A stretch of DNA of 64,000 bases from Clostridia bacterium (GCA_017414505.1 JAFQLQ010000002.1:1-64000); one strand, 5' to 3'; shown: positions 1-10,468, counted from the stretch's first letter. Notes: a model not told the origin generated them from the letters alone. A program made the numbers and translations.

Positions 1-26
1 AAATAAAATAAAAAAGGAAGGTTTTT

Positions 27-3000
27 ATGAAAAAAAGAATTTTAAGCCTGCTTCTATCAGTAGTAATGCTTACTGCATTACTTGGCATCACTCCGGCTAT
101 GGCAGATGATACTGCCACTGCAGCGGAGGCACCCTGGTACAGATGGGATTTTAACAACAGCTTAGAGGCGACAACAACCAACGGTGGAAGTGCAAATACC
201 CTTACAAGAGCGGATTCTAACAATGATTTTGCACAAGTGTGGGGAGACGGCACAATCAAATTCAGTGCAGAAACTGCAGAAGAAGCTCTGGCACAGTATT
301 ATCAATTGGCAACAATTGTTCCGATTGATTATAAAAAATCGTGGAAAATTGAATGGAGAGGAAGTCTTCTTGAAAATGGCACAAATAAACATTCAACTGT
401 TTGGTCATCATCTAAAACAAGCAGTATATACGGAATAATTAACGGTGATGGAGATTTAAGACTGAACAATGATTCGTGGGGACGTCTTGACGGATCTAAA
501 AATATGATAACAGATACTAATTTCCATACTTGTGTTATTAAAAATATTCCTTCTGCCGACGGCACGTATTCCACAATTTATTATTCTGTAGACGGAAATA
601 ATTTCATAACTAATACTGATTATGCTAATGCTCCTGAAAACGATAATTCAACAGCACTAATATCTGATATTAAATATTTGTTTGGTCCCGGATGGGCGGC
701 TACAACAAACTATAAGGGAGAAATGGATTATTTTGAAGTTCATACTGATGTTCAGAAACCGATTAAAAGTATTTCCGGAACAGATGTTGAAGTAATAAGT
801 GGTGAAGGTACGATTACTTCTCCTTACACTGCAAATATTTCGTTGCCTTATTTAACCGAGTCATTTGTTGTTGACAACGCATATCAGATTGTTGATTTAA
901 AAATGTACAGCGATAATACATTTTCAACTGCAATTGATACTCCTGATGCCAAAGGTATAAAAAATACAGTGCTATATATGGTTGCTGATGGAAAATACTA
1001 CATAATTAACGTTGATTTTTCTGTAGATTTAACAAAAGACAGCGCAGAATATAAATTCGATTTTAACGGAAATCTTGAAACCAGCAATAATGGATTATAC
1101 AATAAAGTTACTTCGACTGTTATAACAGAAGGTGCTGAAGTTACATATACTAACGACAGTTTTGAAACTACCGGTGAAAAAACAGGTATTTATCCATTGT
1201 TTGAAAAAGGCTTAGCATCTAACTCATCTATTAACAGCTTCAGCCCATCAATAGCATATCCGTTGAAAAATGTTATAAAAATTGATTATACGAAACCATG
1301 GAAAATATCCTTCAGAGGTCAGAATTCTGTTAAGATGGGATCGCTTGTATCTTCCAACAACGGAACATTTATAGGTACACAGGACTGGTATTTAAGATGG
1401 TTCATAAAAAATGGCGGAGATAAACAAAATTTATATGACAGTTATGCTTTTGATGGTAGTATTTATAAAGTAGAACTAAAAAACAGTTACGATGCTTCTA
1501 CTGATAAAAATGCTATAACATTCAGAAGACAAAAAGAAGGCTCATCTACTGTAGAAGAAAAAATAACAGAGTGGGATGGAGTTGCTCATACTACCGTTGG
1601 AAGAAATATGGATATATATCATATTTTCACAAACAACGGTACTTTGTGGGGCTACAAAGGATATATGGATTATCTGTATATAGATACCGATTCCGAAAAA
1701 ACTTCTGCTATGAAGTTCCTTGTTGATTACAGCGATGAAATCAACGAAGAAACTGTAAATGCTGACAACCTTTCAAATATTCTTTCAATGGTGGAAGCAT
1801 ATGATGCTTTGTCAGATAACTCCAAAGCTTATATAACAAGAGGCGAAAATGAAAAAATTGATGCTCTTAAAACTCATACAAACAGTTATATTGTAACTAA
1901 TGTAGCAGGGGGAAATGTTGAATTTATCAGCGGAACAGGTATTCAGTCAAATCCTGTTGAGTATAATGTAACTTTACCGTATAATGTAAAAGGTCTTGCA
2001 GCAGCTGATTTTACAACACTTTCAGAAAACGGAGCTGTTACACTGTATGAAAATGATTCATATGCAACTGCCGTTGAAAACGTTGCTCTTGATAATTATA
2101 ATAATACAGTTTATGTTAAAGTTAACGATACTTTTGTAAAATTAAACGCAGCAAACAAAGTTGACTTAACGAAAGACAGTAAAAAATATTATTTTGACTT
2201 TAATGGTTCGCTTACAACAAGCAATAATGGTCTTGTAAATGCTTTAGCAGAAAAAACAACTGTTGGAGTAAATTACAACGAAGCAAATACAGCTCTTGAT
2301 TTAAACAACAATGGATTTTCAATTAATACTCCCATCACACTTAAAGCAACTGAAAACTGGGAATTAAGCATGGAAATAAAATGGGATGCTGTTTCTACAT
2401 CAAATAAAAAGATGAACCTGCTTTCTTCTGCTGCCCAGTCAAAAGAATTTTCAATTAACATCAATGATTCGACTCCGAGAATATACCGTAATCAATCCGG
2501 AACAAATACAATCAATGCAGTATACGAGCTTGAAAATGCACCTGTATCCGGTTGGGCATCTCAGCAGAATATGAGCATTAAAATTTACAACAAACCAGAT
2601 GCAAGCGGAAATGTAATAGCTGCAAAACACAAAGCAGCAAGCAATAGTATGTGGTCTGGCGAATACACATATACGGTTACAGATGATTCAATGGATTACA
2701 CAAATACAGATTTAACCTTTGTAAATATGTTTACTATGGGTACATGGTTCAATGGAATTAATTCGGAAGTTAATTATTTCTATCTGGATATGGATAAAGA
2801 TGTTACTTCTGCAATGGAATATCTTGCAAAATACGAATCTGTATTTAACGGTGAAGCAGATGATGTAACTAAAAAACAGGCCGTTATTGATTACTATCTG
2901 CTTACAGACAATGCAAAAGCGGAACTTACAAGAGGCGAAGCTGTTATTATTGAAGGTATAAAATCACTTGCAACCGGAACAGTAGTTTTAACAAGCGACG

Positions 3001-3248
3001 GATACGAACTTTCAGTTACATCTATAGGTGCAGATATAAGCAATGCAAAATTAGTTTTTGCATCTTATCTTGCTGATAATCTTGCTAATATAGCAGATAA
3101 AGATGTGAATGTTTCTGCTGATAAAACAGTTACTTATAAATTTGCAGGAGATTATACCGACCACAAAGTTGTTACTTCCGTAAAAGCAATTCTTGTGGAT
3201 GGATACGCTGATATCAAACCGCTTTCAAATGCAATTAAAGTAAAATAG
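27..3248 (+). CDS. Secreted multi-module LamG-like protein, function unknown
   Basis: A 1073-residue exported protein. Residues 1-26 are a signal peptide (MKKR, a hydrophobic run, then AMA before the acidic mature start). The mature part holds three related beta-sandwich (concanavalin/LamG-like) modules, each opening with a WDFNNSLE or FDFNGSL motif near residues 40, 345 and 715. Two linker modules (about 257-350 and 630-725) both end in VDLTKDS, so the protein is internally duplicated. Short helical segments (about 555-615 and 925-975) separate the modules. No catalytic motif, SLH domain or LPXTG anchor was recognised, so carbohydrate binding or a structural role is an inference. GGAAGG lies a few bases before the ATG. 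It is followed after 17 bases by the heparinase-like lyase gene and is probably co-transcribed with it. The promoter lies outside the window. Confidence 0.8.
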   Translation: MKKRILSLLLSVVMLTALLGITPAMADDTATAAEAPWYRWDFNNSLEATTTNGGSANTLTRADSNNDFAQVWGDGTIKFSAETAEEALAQYYQLATIVPIDYKKSWKIEWRGSLLENGTNKHSTVWSSSKTSSIYGIINGDGDLRLNNDSWGRLDGSKNMITDTNFHTCVIKNIPSADGTYSTIYYSVDGNNFITNTDYANAPENDNSTALISDIKYLFGPGWAATTNYKGEMDYFEVHTDVQKPIKSISGTDVEVISGEGTITSPYTANISLPYLTESFVVDNAYQIVDLKMYSDNTFSTAIDTPDAKGIKNTVLYMVADGKYYIINVDFSVDLTKDSAEYKFDFNGNLETSNNGLYNKVTSTVITEGAEVTYTNDSFETTGEKTGIYPLFEKGLASNSSINSFSPSIAYPLKNVIKIDYTKPWKISFRGQNSVKMGSLVSSNNGTFIGTQDWYLRWFIKNGGDKQNLYDSYAFDGSIYKVELKNSYDASTDKNAITFRRQKEGSSTVEEKITEWDGVAHTTVGRNMDIYHIFTNNGTLWGYKGYMDYLYIDTDSEKTSAMKFLVDYSDEINEETVNADNLSNILSMVEAYDALSDNSKAYITRGENEKIDALKTHTNSYIVTNVAGGNVEFISGTGIQSNPVEYNVTLPYNVKGLAAADFTTLSENGAVTLYENDSYATAVENVALDNYNNTVYVKVNDTFVKLNAANKVDLTKDSKKYYFDFNGSLTTSNNGLVNALAEKTTVGVNYNEANTALDLNNNGFSINTPITLKATENWELSMEIKWDAVSTSNKKMNLLSSAAQSKEFSININDSTPRIYRNQSGTNTINAVYELENAPVSGWASQQNMSIKIYNKPDASGNVIAAKHKAASNSMWSGEYTYTVTDDSMDYTNTDLTFVNMFTMGTWFNGINSEVNYFYLDMDKDVTSAMEYLAKYESVFNGEADDVTKKQAVIDYYLLTDNAKAELTRGEAVIIEGIKSLATGTVVLTSDGYELSVTSIGADISNAKLVFASYLADNLANIADKDVNVSADKTVTYKFAGDYTDHKVVTSVKAILVDGYADIKPLSNAIKVK

Positions 3249-3265
3249 AACGAGGGACTTATAGG

Positions 3266-6200
3266 ATGTTAAAAAAAATATTAACAGTTCTTCTGATAAC
3301 AATTATGGTTGCTCCTTGTGCTGTTTTCGCTTCGGGAACAGCGCAGGCTGATGCAGATGCATTATCACTGGGTGTTATAGCACCCTACGATGGTGGTTCT
3401 AAAGAAATTACAAGGAGCCTTTATCTTCCTGATAAAGGCTCTGTATATAACTCGGAAATCACATGGGTGTCGGACAATGAAAAATATATAACAAATTCAG
3501 GCAGAGTTATTCGTCCTAAATTTGATGAAGAAAATGTTACAGTTGTTTTAACTGCAACTATAAAAGGCGATGAAACTGTTACAAAAACCTTTGAGTTTAC
3601 TGTTCTTTCAGACGAGAAGTTTGTTGATTCGCAGCATATGAGTGATGAAGAATTTTTCGGAAAATGGAACGGAGTAGGCTGGGTAAGAAAAGGTAAGCTT
3701 GATTACTCATATCCCGGATTACAATCAGTAGAATCGTATGTAAAAAACGAAGATTATAAATCTGCAAAAGACGCACTTTTAACTTATTTTAAAGGAAGAA
3801 CTCCGCCGGCTAATGTTTCAACAAGACTTGGAAAAACAAGAACTCCCAAGTGGGTTGAGATGATATCAGATGATTTTTATCAAACCGGCAATTATGAATA
3901 TTATCGCGGAGAAATAGAAATAGGAAACGAACTTAAAGATTACACAGCAGAATTACCTCTTAATACTATGAGCGTAGGAATGATATCGTTTGGGGTGCGT
4001 GCATGGTACAATGAGGCAAGCTTTGCAAAAATTTATTCTAAGGATAACGGAGATATCACTCTTGCTCCAAGACTTAAAATTACCACAGCAAATGGTGTCA
4101 AAACCTATACTGCGGTAAAAGATATTACAATAAGACACGGAGATTACAGTAATACTAATTACGGCAAAGAAAAAGAGCTTACTGTAAAAACTTTCGGAGA
4201 TTTTTTAGAGGAAGAAACCTGGCAATCTGTTATAACCTTCGATTTAAGTGATATAGAAAATGTTTCGGAAATCACAAAAGCCGAAATGATTTTACACGGT
4301 TATACATATCCTGCATTTTCAGGGGCAAAAAGGATTATTCTTTTAAAAGAAGCCAATACTGTATGGGATGAACTTACAGCTAACCGCTACACTTTCCCCG
4401 GAATGGTTTACAGTTTTAACGGTTTGCCACAAAAAAACAACTGGCAGAAAGTAGCAGGGCAGGAAGGCGAATATTTCTGGCAGTCATCACGTTTTGCCGC
4501 GTGGCCGTATGCCGCTCTGGAATATCACAATACAAAGGATGAGGAGCTGGCATATAAATATCTTTCCATTATGGCGGATTACATCAAAGATACAGGCGGA
4601 AGGAAATTTGTAGGTAATTCTTATACTGAAAATATTAACGGTTTAAGAGGCGGATTCCCAAGAACTCTTGATACAGCTATAAAGAATAACAACTGGGAAA
4701 AAACACTTGATACATTTAAAGAAAGTGAATATTTTACTTCCGATATTCTTACAGCAATACTTAAGAATATATGGGATTCTGCTCATTATCTTGTTACATA
4801 TCATGCTGAGAGCGAAAACTGGAGACAGCATGAATTTATGAGTATTCTTACAACTACAAAATATCTACCGGAATTTTATGATGTGTATAACGGCGAAAAG
4901 TGGTACAAATATGCCGAAAATGTACTGGAAGATGTTCTGTTTTTAAACACTATGGAAGACGGTTCCTATGTAGAATCATCAACGGGCTACAGTGTAGCGG
5001 CGTTAAGTGATTTTTCAAGCTTTAAATCTTCCGTAGAAGCTGCCGGAGGTTCTGTTTCGGAAGAATATAAAGAAAGACTTCTGAAAAATGCTTATTATAA
5101 TGTTGTACAGTATTTTCCTGATGGTTCAGGATTACGCTACGGAGATGCAAGCAACATAGAATTGAATCCCGGTACTTATAACAGTGTTTATTTATGGTCA
5201 AAGGATGAAAATTTAAAATATATTTCTACTTTGGGGAAAGAAGGAATTGAACCAGAATTTACTTCTGTTAATTTTCCGGATTCAAGATTAACTGTTATGC
5301 GTGATAACTGGACAACTAATAGCCCGTATCTTATTACAAATGTAAGAGGCGGAGGCGGTCACGGACACGCAGATGACAATCAGATTGTTCTTTATGCTTA
5401 TGGCAGACCACTGCTTATTGACAGCGGTATTTTTTCCTACGCTTCAACAAGTGAAATGATGCAGTATACCGAATGGGGAAAATCGTCTCTGGCACATAAC
5501 ACAGTTGTAATTAACGGTAAAAGTCAGGTATATGACGGTAAAAAAGGAGTTATTAACGAAATTGCACTTGAAGATGAGTATAATTACTTAAGACAGACAA
5601 CAGGACAGACAGAAGGTTTTGACCACGAAAGAGCAATTCTTTATCTTAAACCGGATTTATGGATTGTATCTGACAAGATAACCTCTGATGAAATAGGAAC
5701 TTCAAACAACTTTAAACAGTTGTGGCACACACCTCTTAATACAGAAATTTCCAAAGACGGAACTTCGTTTAAAACAAATTATTCATCAGGTGCAAATCTC
5801 ATTATTACATCTGCAGACAGCAGTAAAGAACTGTTAATAGAAGACGGATGGTATGATAAGAGTACAAACGAAGTTGCCGAAATTAAATACGGAGCATTCA
5901 CAAAGAACACAACAGGCACTTGCCGTTTTGATACTTTGCTTACTGTAACAAATGATGATACCGAAGCGAAAGTAACATCCGAAACCTTATTAAAAACCGA
6001 TGGGGCGGTGGCTGTAAGGTATGATATTTCAAAGAACACAGGCAATCAAGCTGTATACTATTATCGCTCTGAAGAGGGAAGTCATATTTTTGCCAATTTT
6101 GAAACAAATGCCCAAGTTCTTGCGATTTTATGTGATAGCAACGGGAATATTGAAAAGATTGTAAGAATAGGCGGAAGCTACGTAAAAAATACTTCGACAG

Positions 6201-6811
6201 GTGAATATATAAATGCCGATGAAAAACCTGCCGGAAATGATATTACAGCAGGAGTAAATAATAACAGCTATGCTGTATTTGGCAGTGTTGATAAAAGCTA
6301 TGCCGGAAGCAATGTGACAGCAATGCTTGTAAAAAATTCAGCAAGTGAGATAAAATCATCTGATATAGCGTGGTTCGGAATAACGGAGATTGATGAAAAC
6401 GGGGAATATATTTTAAAATTTAAAACAGATGTGGATATTTCTGAATATACATTTAAGATGAATATTATGGGAATGCCTCTGACTAAAGACTTTGTTTCGG
6501 TTAGCGATAACGGTACTTTGATTTATGCTAATCTTAATACGAAGAAAAAAGAAAACGCAGTTGATTTAATTCTGAAATTGAATAATCTTTATTCAAAGAC
6601 AAATCAGAAATATAAAATAATTGTTGCTTTTTATGATAATACAGATAAGCTTGTTAATATCTGGAGCTCCGATGAAAAAAACTTATCATACGGAATTTCT
6701 ACAGAAAGTATGACGAGAGATTATCCGGAAAATACTTCAAAAATCAAAGTTTTAATATGGGATGGATTAACTCCGGTTTCAACACCGTTGCCTGAAATTA
6801 AAGTCGAATAA
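3266..6811 (+). CDS. Secreted heparinase II/III-type polysaccharide lyase
   Basis: An 1181-residue exported enzyme with a signal peptide at residues 1-23. Visible parts, in order, are an atrophied bacterial Ig-like domain (about 30-120, ending in TKTFEFTVL), a domain opening with HMSDEEFFGKW, and a DNRLRE/CBM96-like beta-sandwich (about 265-370, TIRHGDYSNTNYG). An alpha/alpha toroid follows (about 385-620, with NWRQHEF). The heparinase II/III beta-sandwich (about 640-920) has the hallmark GGGGHGHADDNQ with His699 and His701. The last about 250 residues are unassigned. Family members cleave uronic-acid-containing polysaccharides by beta-elimination and leave unsaturated ends, which suits the GH105 enzyme encoded at 30.6 kb. 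Exact substrate (heparinoid, alginate, ulvan-like or pectic) cannot be read from the sequence. The gene ends just before a strong terminator. Confidence 0.85.
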   Translation: MLKKILTVLLITIMVAPCAVFASGTAQADADALSLGVIAPYDGGSKEITRSLYLPDKGSVYNSEITWVSDNEKYITNSGRVIRPKFDEENVTVVLTATIKGDETVTKTFEFTVLSDEKFVDSQHMSDEEFFGKWNGVGWVRKGKLDYSYPGLQSVESYVKNEDYKSAKDALLTYFKGRTPPANVSTRLGKTRTPKWVEMISDDFYQTGNYEYYRGEIEIGNELKDYTAELPLNTMSVGMISFGVRAWYNEASFAKIYSKDNGDITLAPRLKITTANGVKTYTAVKDITIRHGDYSNTNYGKEKELTVKTFGDFLEEETWQSVITFDLSDIENVSEITKAEMILHGYTYPAFSGAKRIILLKEANTVWDELTANRYTFPGMVYSFNGLPQKNNWQKVAGQEGEYFWQSSRFAAWPYAALEYHNTKDEELAYKYLSIMADYIKDTGGRKFVGNSYTENINGLRGGFPRTLDTAIKNNNWEKTLDTFKESEYFTSDILTAILKNIWDSAHYLVTYHAESENWRQHEFMSILTTTKYLPEFYDVYNGEKWYKYAENVLEDVLFLNTMEDGSYVESSTGYSVAALSDFSSFKSSVEAAGGSVSEEYKERLLKNAYYNVVQYFPDGSGLRYGDASNIELNPGTYNSVYLWSKDENLKYISTLGKEGIEPEFTSVNFPDSRLTVMRDNWTTNSPYLITNVRGGGGHGHADDNQIVLYAYGRPLLIDSGIFSYASTSEMMQYTEWGKSSLAHNTVVINGKSQVYDGKKGVINEIALEDEYNYLRQTTGQTEGFDHERAILYLKPDLWIVSDKITSDEIGTSNNFKQLWHTPLNTEISKDGTSFKTNYSSGANLIITSADSSKELLIEDGWYDKSTNEVAEIKYGAFTKNTTGTCRFDTLLTVTNDDTEAKVTSETLLKTDGAVAVRYDISKNTGNQAVYYYRSEEGSHIFANFETNAQVLAILCDSNGNIEKIVRIGGSYVKNTSTGEYINADEKPAGNDITAGVNNNSYAVFGSVDKSYAGSNVTAMLVKNSASEIKSSDIAWFGITEIDENGEYILKFKTDVDISEYTFKMNIMGMPLTKDFVSVSDNGTLIYANLNTKKKENAVDLILKLNNLYSKTNQKYKIIVAFYDNTDKLVNIWSSDEKNLSYGISTESMTRDYPENTSKIKVLIWDGLTPVSTPLPEIKVE

Positions 6812-6821
6812 AAATATGCGG

Positions 6822-6881
6822 AAAAACAAGACTGTAGTCAATCCGAATTTTTTAAAATCAGGTTGACTACAGTCCCTTTTT
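6822..6881. terminator. Bidirectional intrinsic terminator
   Basis: A 12-base perfect stem (6830-6841 with 6863-6874) is followed on the plus strand by CCCTTTTT and on the minus strand by a T run (from AAAAAC at 6822-6827). It sits between the convergent lyase gene and cysK and should end both transcripts. Confidence 0.85.
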
Positions 6882-7806
6882 AGTTAAACATTTCTGTAGA
6901 TAAATATCTTTCTCCTGTATCCGGTAAAAGTGCTACTATAATTTTTCCTTTGTTTTCAGGTCTTTTTGCTATTTCAGCTGCGGCATATAAAGCTGCTCCG
7001 GAAGATATACCGACAAGCAATCCTTCTGTCTGAGCAATTTTTTTACCTGTTTTCATTGCATCTTCATCAGAGACCGGAAAAATTTCATCATATATTTCTG
7101 TATCAAGCGTATCCGGAATAAATCCTGCTCCGATTCCCTGAATTTTATGAGCACCGGAGGTTCCCTTGGATAAAACAGGGGAAGAGGCAGGTTCTACTGC
7201 TATTATCTTTATATCGGGATTTTTGGATTTTAAATATTTTCCAACTCCAGAAACTGTACCTCCTGTACCTGCACCTGCTACAAAAATATCTATTTTACCG
7301 TCGGTATCTTCCCAAATTTCCGGACCGGTCGTTTTTATATGTGCTTTTGGATTTGCAGGATTAACAAACTGACCGGGAATAAAACTGTTTTCAATGTCAT
7401 TTGAAAGCTCTTTCGCTTTATCAATTGCTCCCTGCATTCCTTTTACACCATTGGTAAGAATAATTTCGGCTCCGTAGGCTTTGAGAAGATTTCGTCTTTC
7501 TACACTCATGGTTTCAGGCATGGTAAGAATAACTTTATATCCTTTTGAAGCCGCAATGGCAGCAAGTCCTATACCTGTATTTCCGCTTGTAGGTTCAATA
7601 ATTACAGAATCCGGTTTAAGCAATCCTTTTTCTTCGGCATCCAATATTATTTCAGCCGCCACACGGTCTTTTACACTTCCGGCAGGATTGAAATATTCCA
7701 ATTTAGCTAAAAAAATAGCTGTGATATTATTTTCTTTTTTGAAATTATTTAATTCAACAAGTGGTGTTTTTCCAATTAATTCTGTTATTGATTTTGCATA
7801 TTTCAC
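6880..7806 (-). CDS. cysK: Cysteine synthase A (O-acetylserine sulfhydrylase)
   Basis: A 308-residue PLP enzyme that makes cysteine from O-acetylserine and sulfide in the cytoplasm. The PLP lysine is Lys46 in [11 protein letters not shown]. The substrate loop [11 protein letters not shown], a glycine-rich phosphate-binding loop ([12 protein letters not shown]) and GISSGAA are all intact, and the length is normal for CysK. The ATG has AAAAGGAG upstream on the minus strand. It is monocistronic, with its own promoter at 7831-7858 and the shared terminator downstream. No cysE lies next to it. CysM or a related PLP lyase is the alternative, but the motif set and length favour CysK. Confidence 0.95.
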   Translation of the reverse strand: MKYAKSITELIGKTPLVELNNFKKENNITAIFLAKLEYFNPAGSVKDRVAAEIILDAEEKGLLKPDSVIIEPTSGNTGIGLAAIAASKGYKVILTMPETMSVERRNLLKAYGAEIILTNGVKGMQGAIDKAKELSNDIENSFIPGQFVNPANPKAHIKTTGPEIWEDTDGKIDIFVAGAGTGGTVSGVGKYLKSKNPDIKIIAVEPASSPVLSKGTSGAHKIQGIGAGFIPDTLDTEIYDEIFPVSDEDAMKTGKKIAQTEGLLVGISSGAALYAAAEIAKRPENKGKIIVALLPDTGERYLSTEMFN

Positions 7807-7830
7807 TTAGAACAACTCCTTTTATATTAT

Positions 7831-7858
7831 ATTTTAACACATAATAAGTATTTGTCAA
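7831..7858 (-). promoter_or_regulatory. sigma-A promoter of cysK
   Basis: On the minus strand TTGACA (7853-7858) is followed after 16 bases by TAAAAT (7831-7836), about 25 bases before the cysK start codon. Confidence 0.65.
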
Positions 7859-7908
7859 ACTTTTTATAAAAAAACAATATTTTTGCATATTTAAACATTA
7901 TTATTACA

Positions 7909-7937
7909 TTTACATTCCAAAATGCTGATGATATAAT
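7909..7937 (+). promoter_or_regulatory. sigma-A promoter of melA
   Basis: TTTACA (7909-7914), a 17-base spacer and TATAAT (7932-7937), preceded by TGA as an extended -10. It lies about 40 bases before the melA start. Confidence 0.7.
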
Positions 7938-7976
7938 TAAAGCAATTAAATGCCAATTTGGCGAAAGGAGCTTATT

Positions 7977-9296
7977 ATGATAAAAATTACATTCATGGGT
8001 GCAGGAAGCACTGTTTTTGCTAAAAATGTGTTGGGAGATGTAATGCTCACGGATATATTAAAAGACTCTGAAATTGCACTTTATGATATTGACGGTGACA
8101 GACTTAACGAATCCAATATGCTATTATGTGCCATTAATAAAAACTGTAACAATAACAAAGCTGCTATAAAAACTTATTTAGGCGTTGAAAACAGAAAAGA
8201 AGCATTAAGAGGTGCGGATTTTGTTGTAAATGCAATTCAGGTGGGAGGATATGAGCCAAGTACCGTTATTGATTTTGAAATTCCAAAAAAATACGGACTA
8301 AAACAAACTATAGCAGATACACTTGGTATAGGCGGAATTTTCCGTGCTCTTCGTACAATTCCTGTATTGCAGGAGTTTGCAGATGATATGGAAGAAGTTT
8401 GTCCCGATGCATGGTTCCTTAATTATACAAATCCTATGGCTATGCTTACCGGATATATGCTAAGATATACCAACGTTAAGACAATAGGGTTATGTCACAG
8501 CGTTCAGGTTTGTACAAATGCTTTATTCGAAAATTTAGGAATAGAAAAACCTGAAGGATGCACTGAACTTATCGCCGGTATAAATCATATGGGATGGCTG
8601 CTTGACATTCGTGATGCCAAAGGAAACGATTTGTATCCTATGATACGCGAAAAAGCTGCTGAAAAAAATGCAGCAGAAAAACACAATGATATGGTTCGCT
8701 TTGAATACATAAAAAAATTGGGATATTACTGCACAGAAAGCAGTGAACACAATGCTGAATATAATCCGTTTTTCATTAAGCCGAATTATCCTGAATTAAT
8801 AGATAAATTCAATATTCCGCTTGACGAATATCCCAGAAGATGTGTTAATCAGATTGAAAACTGGAAAAAACAAAAAGAAGAACTGTTTGCGGGCGGAAAT
8901 ATTACTCACAATCGTTCCAAAGAATATGCCTCTCATATTATTGAAGCTATTGTATCCGATAAACCATACAAAATCGGAGGTAATGTTATAAATAACGGGC
9001 TTATCAGCAATCTGCCTGCAAAAGCTTGTGTAGAAGTACCTTGTATGGTAGACGGCAGCGGAATTAATCCAACATATGTTGGTGATTTACCGCTGCAGCT
9101 TGCTGCAATGAACATGAGTAATATCAATGTTCAGCTGCTTACTATCGAAGCTGCTGTAAATAAATCCCGTGAAAGTATTTATCATGCAGCTATGATGGAT
9201 CCGCATACTGCCGCAGTATTATCTTTAGATGATATAGTAGCAATGTGTGATGAATTAATCGAAGCTCACGCAGCATCAGGATTTCCGGTATTATAA
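7977..9296 (+). CDS. melA: Alpha-galactosidase, glycoside hydrolase family 4
   Basis: A 439-residue cytoplasmic GH4 enzyme, NAD- and divalent-metal-dependent, that hydrolyses alpha-galactosides such as melibiose. It resembles E. coli MelA along its whole length: MIKITFMGAGST at the N-terminal Rossmann fold, QVGGYEPSTV, QTIADTLGIGG, LNYTNPMAM, the metal-site GLCHSVQ, GINHMGW, ESSEHNAEYNPFF and AAMMDPHTAAVL. The start is the ATG at 7977 because AAAGGAG lies 6 bases upstream; an in-frame ATG at 7950 has no such site. No transporter is adjacent, so its sugar must enter by another route. A GH4 alpha-galacturonidase is the alternative, given the nearby pectin-type locus, but the MelA-like motifs argue for galactosidase. 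Confidence 0.9.
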   Translation: MIKITFMGAGSTVFAKNVLGDVMLTDILKDSEIALYDIDGDRLNESNMLLCAINKNCNNNKAAIKTYLGVENRKEALRGADFVVNAIQVGGYEPSTVIDFEIPKKYGLKQTIADTLGIGGIFRALRTIPVLQEFADDMEEVCPDAWFLNYTNPMAMLTGYMLRYTNVKTIGLCHSVQVCTNALFENLGIEKPEGCTELIAGINHMGWLLDIRDAKGNDLYPMIREKAAEKNAAEKHNDMVRFEYIKKLGYYCTESSEHNAEYNPFFIKPNYPELIDKFNIPLDEYPRRCVNQIENWKKQKEELFAGGNITHNRSKEYASHIIEAIVSDKPYKIGGNVINNGLISNLPAKACVEVPCMVDGSGINPTYVGDLPLQLAAMNMSNINVQLLTIEAAVNKSRESIYHAAMMDPHTAAVLSLDDIVAMCDELIEAHAASGFPVL

Positions 9297-9301
9297 TAAA
9301 A

Positions 9302-9336
9302 TTAAAGCCATCATTGCTTAGCAATGATGGCTTTAA
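9302..9336. terminator. Bidirectional terminator between melA and ychF
   Basis: A 16-base perfect stem (9302-9317 with 9321-9336) has a 3-base TTA loop. An A-rich stretch before it gives a T run on the minus strand, so it can end ychF transcripts as well as melA transcripts. Confidence 0.8.
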
Positions 9337-9373
9337 ATATTCATATTTTATAACACAACTTTTACCAAAAATA

Positions 9374-10468
9374 TTATACATTAAATCTGAAAAGAACTAC
9401 ATCTCCGTCTTTGAATACATATTCTTTACCTTCGGAACGAACAAGTCCTTTTTCTTTTGCTGCTACCATTGAACCGGCTTCGATAAGATCATCATAAGCA
9501 ACAACCTCGGCACGGATAAAACCTCTTTCAAAATCAGAATGAATTTTTCCGGCAGCCTGAGGTGCTTTTGTACCGTTTTTAATTGTCCACGCTCTTACTT
9601 CAGGTTCTCCGGCAGTTAAGTAACTTATCAATCCAAGAAGACTGTAACTTGCTTTTATCAAACGGTCAAGGCCTGATTCGTTAATACCAAGTTCTTCAAG
9701 GAATGCCATTTTTTCTTCGTCGTCAAGCTCGGCAATTTCAGATTCAATTTTGGCGGAAATGGGAAGAACCAAAGAACCTTCTTTAGAAGCAATTTCTTCA
9801 ACTGCTTTTACAAATTTGTTATTTTCTATACCGTCTATAAAATCGTCTTCTGAAACATTGGTTGCGTATATAACAGGCTTTGTTGTAAGAAGAGAAACAT
9901 CTTTTATAAGCTCTTTTTCATCATCGGAAAGAACAAGTGTTCTTGCGCACTGCTCACTTTCTAAATGTGCTTTTATCTTTTCAAGAACATCTATTTCAAG
10001 CTGGAATTTTTTATCTCCTTTCAGCATTTTTCTCGCTCTGTCAAGACGTTTTTCAATAACGTCAAGATCTGCAAGAATAAGCTCAAGATTAATTGTTTCT
10101 ATATCTCTTTTGGGTTCAACCGAGCCTTCAACGTGAACAATATTTATATCTTCAAAACATCTGACAACATGAATAATTGCATCAACTTCTCTGATATGAG
10201 AAAGGAACTTATTTCCAAGACCTTCACCTTTTGATGCGCCTTTTACCAATCCTGCAATATCAACAAATTCAATAATGGCAGGAATTACTTTTTTTGAATT
10301 ATACATTTTTTCAAGAACGCCAAGTCTTTCATCGGGAACAGTGACCATTCCTACGTTGGGTTCGATTGTACAAAAAGGAAAATTCGCAGATTCTGCACCT
10401 GCTTTTGTTATTGCATTAAAAAGAGTACTTTTCCCAACATTTGGCAACCCTACTATACCTAATTTCAT
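9374..10468 (-). CDS. ychF: Obg-like ATPase YchF
   Basis: A 364-residue cytoplasmic P-loop protein of the Obg/YchF family. These proteins prefer ATP over GTP and associate with ribosomes and stress control. Visible are the P-loop GLPNVGKSTLFNA (residues 5-17), a switch region ending FVDIAGLVKGASKGEGLG, and ATNVSE in place of the usual NKxD, the change that gives ATP preference. The C-terminal TGS domain starts near SYLTAGEPEVRAW and ends with FRFNV. Length is standard. AAGGAG precedes the ATG on the minus strand. It is transcribed alone from a near-consensus promoter at 10557-10585. Confidence 0.96.
   Translation of the reverse strand: MKLGIVGLPNVGKSTLFNAITKAGAESANFPFCTIEPNVGMVTVPDERLGVLEKMYNSKKVIPAIIEFVDIAGLVKGASKGEGLGNKFLSHIREVDAIIHVVRCFEDINIVHVEGSVEPKRDIETINLELILADLDVIEKRLDRARKMLKGDKKFQLEIDVLEKIKAHLESEQCARTLVLSDDEKELIKDVSLLTTKPVIYATNVSEDDFIDGIENNKFVKAVEEIASKEGSLVLPISAKIESEIAELDDEEKMAFLEELGINESGLDRLIKASYSLLGLISYLTAGEPEVRAWTIKNGTKAPQAAGKIHSDFERGFIRAEVVAYDDLIEAGSMVAAKEKGLVRSEGKEYVFKDGDVVLFRFNV

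Noticed and set aside
9750-10136. Plus-strand open frame opposite ychF
   Set aside because: Shadow of a strongly conserved gene on the other strand, with no ribosome binding site.
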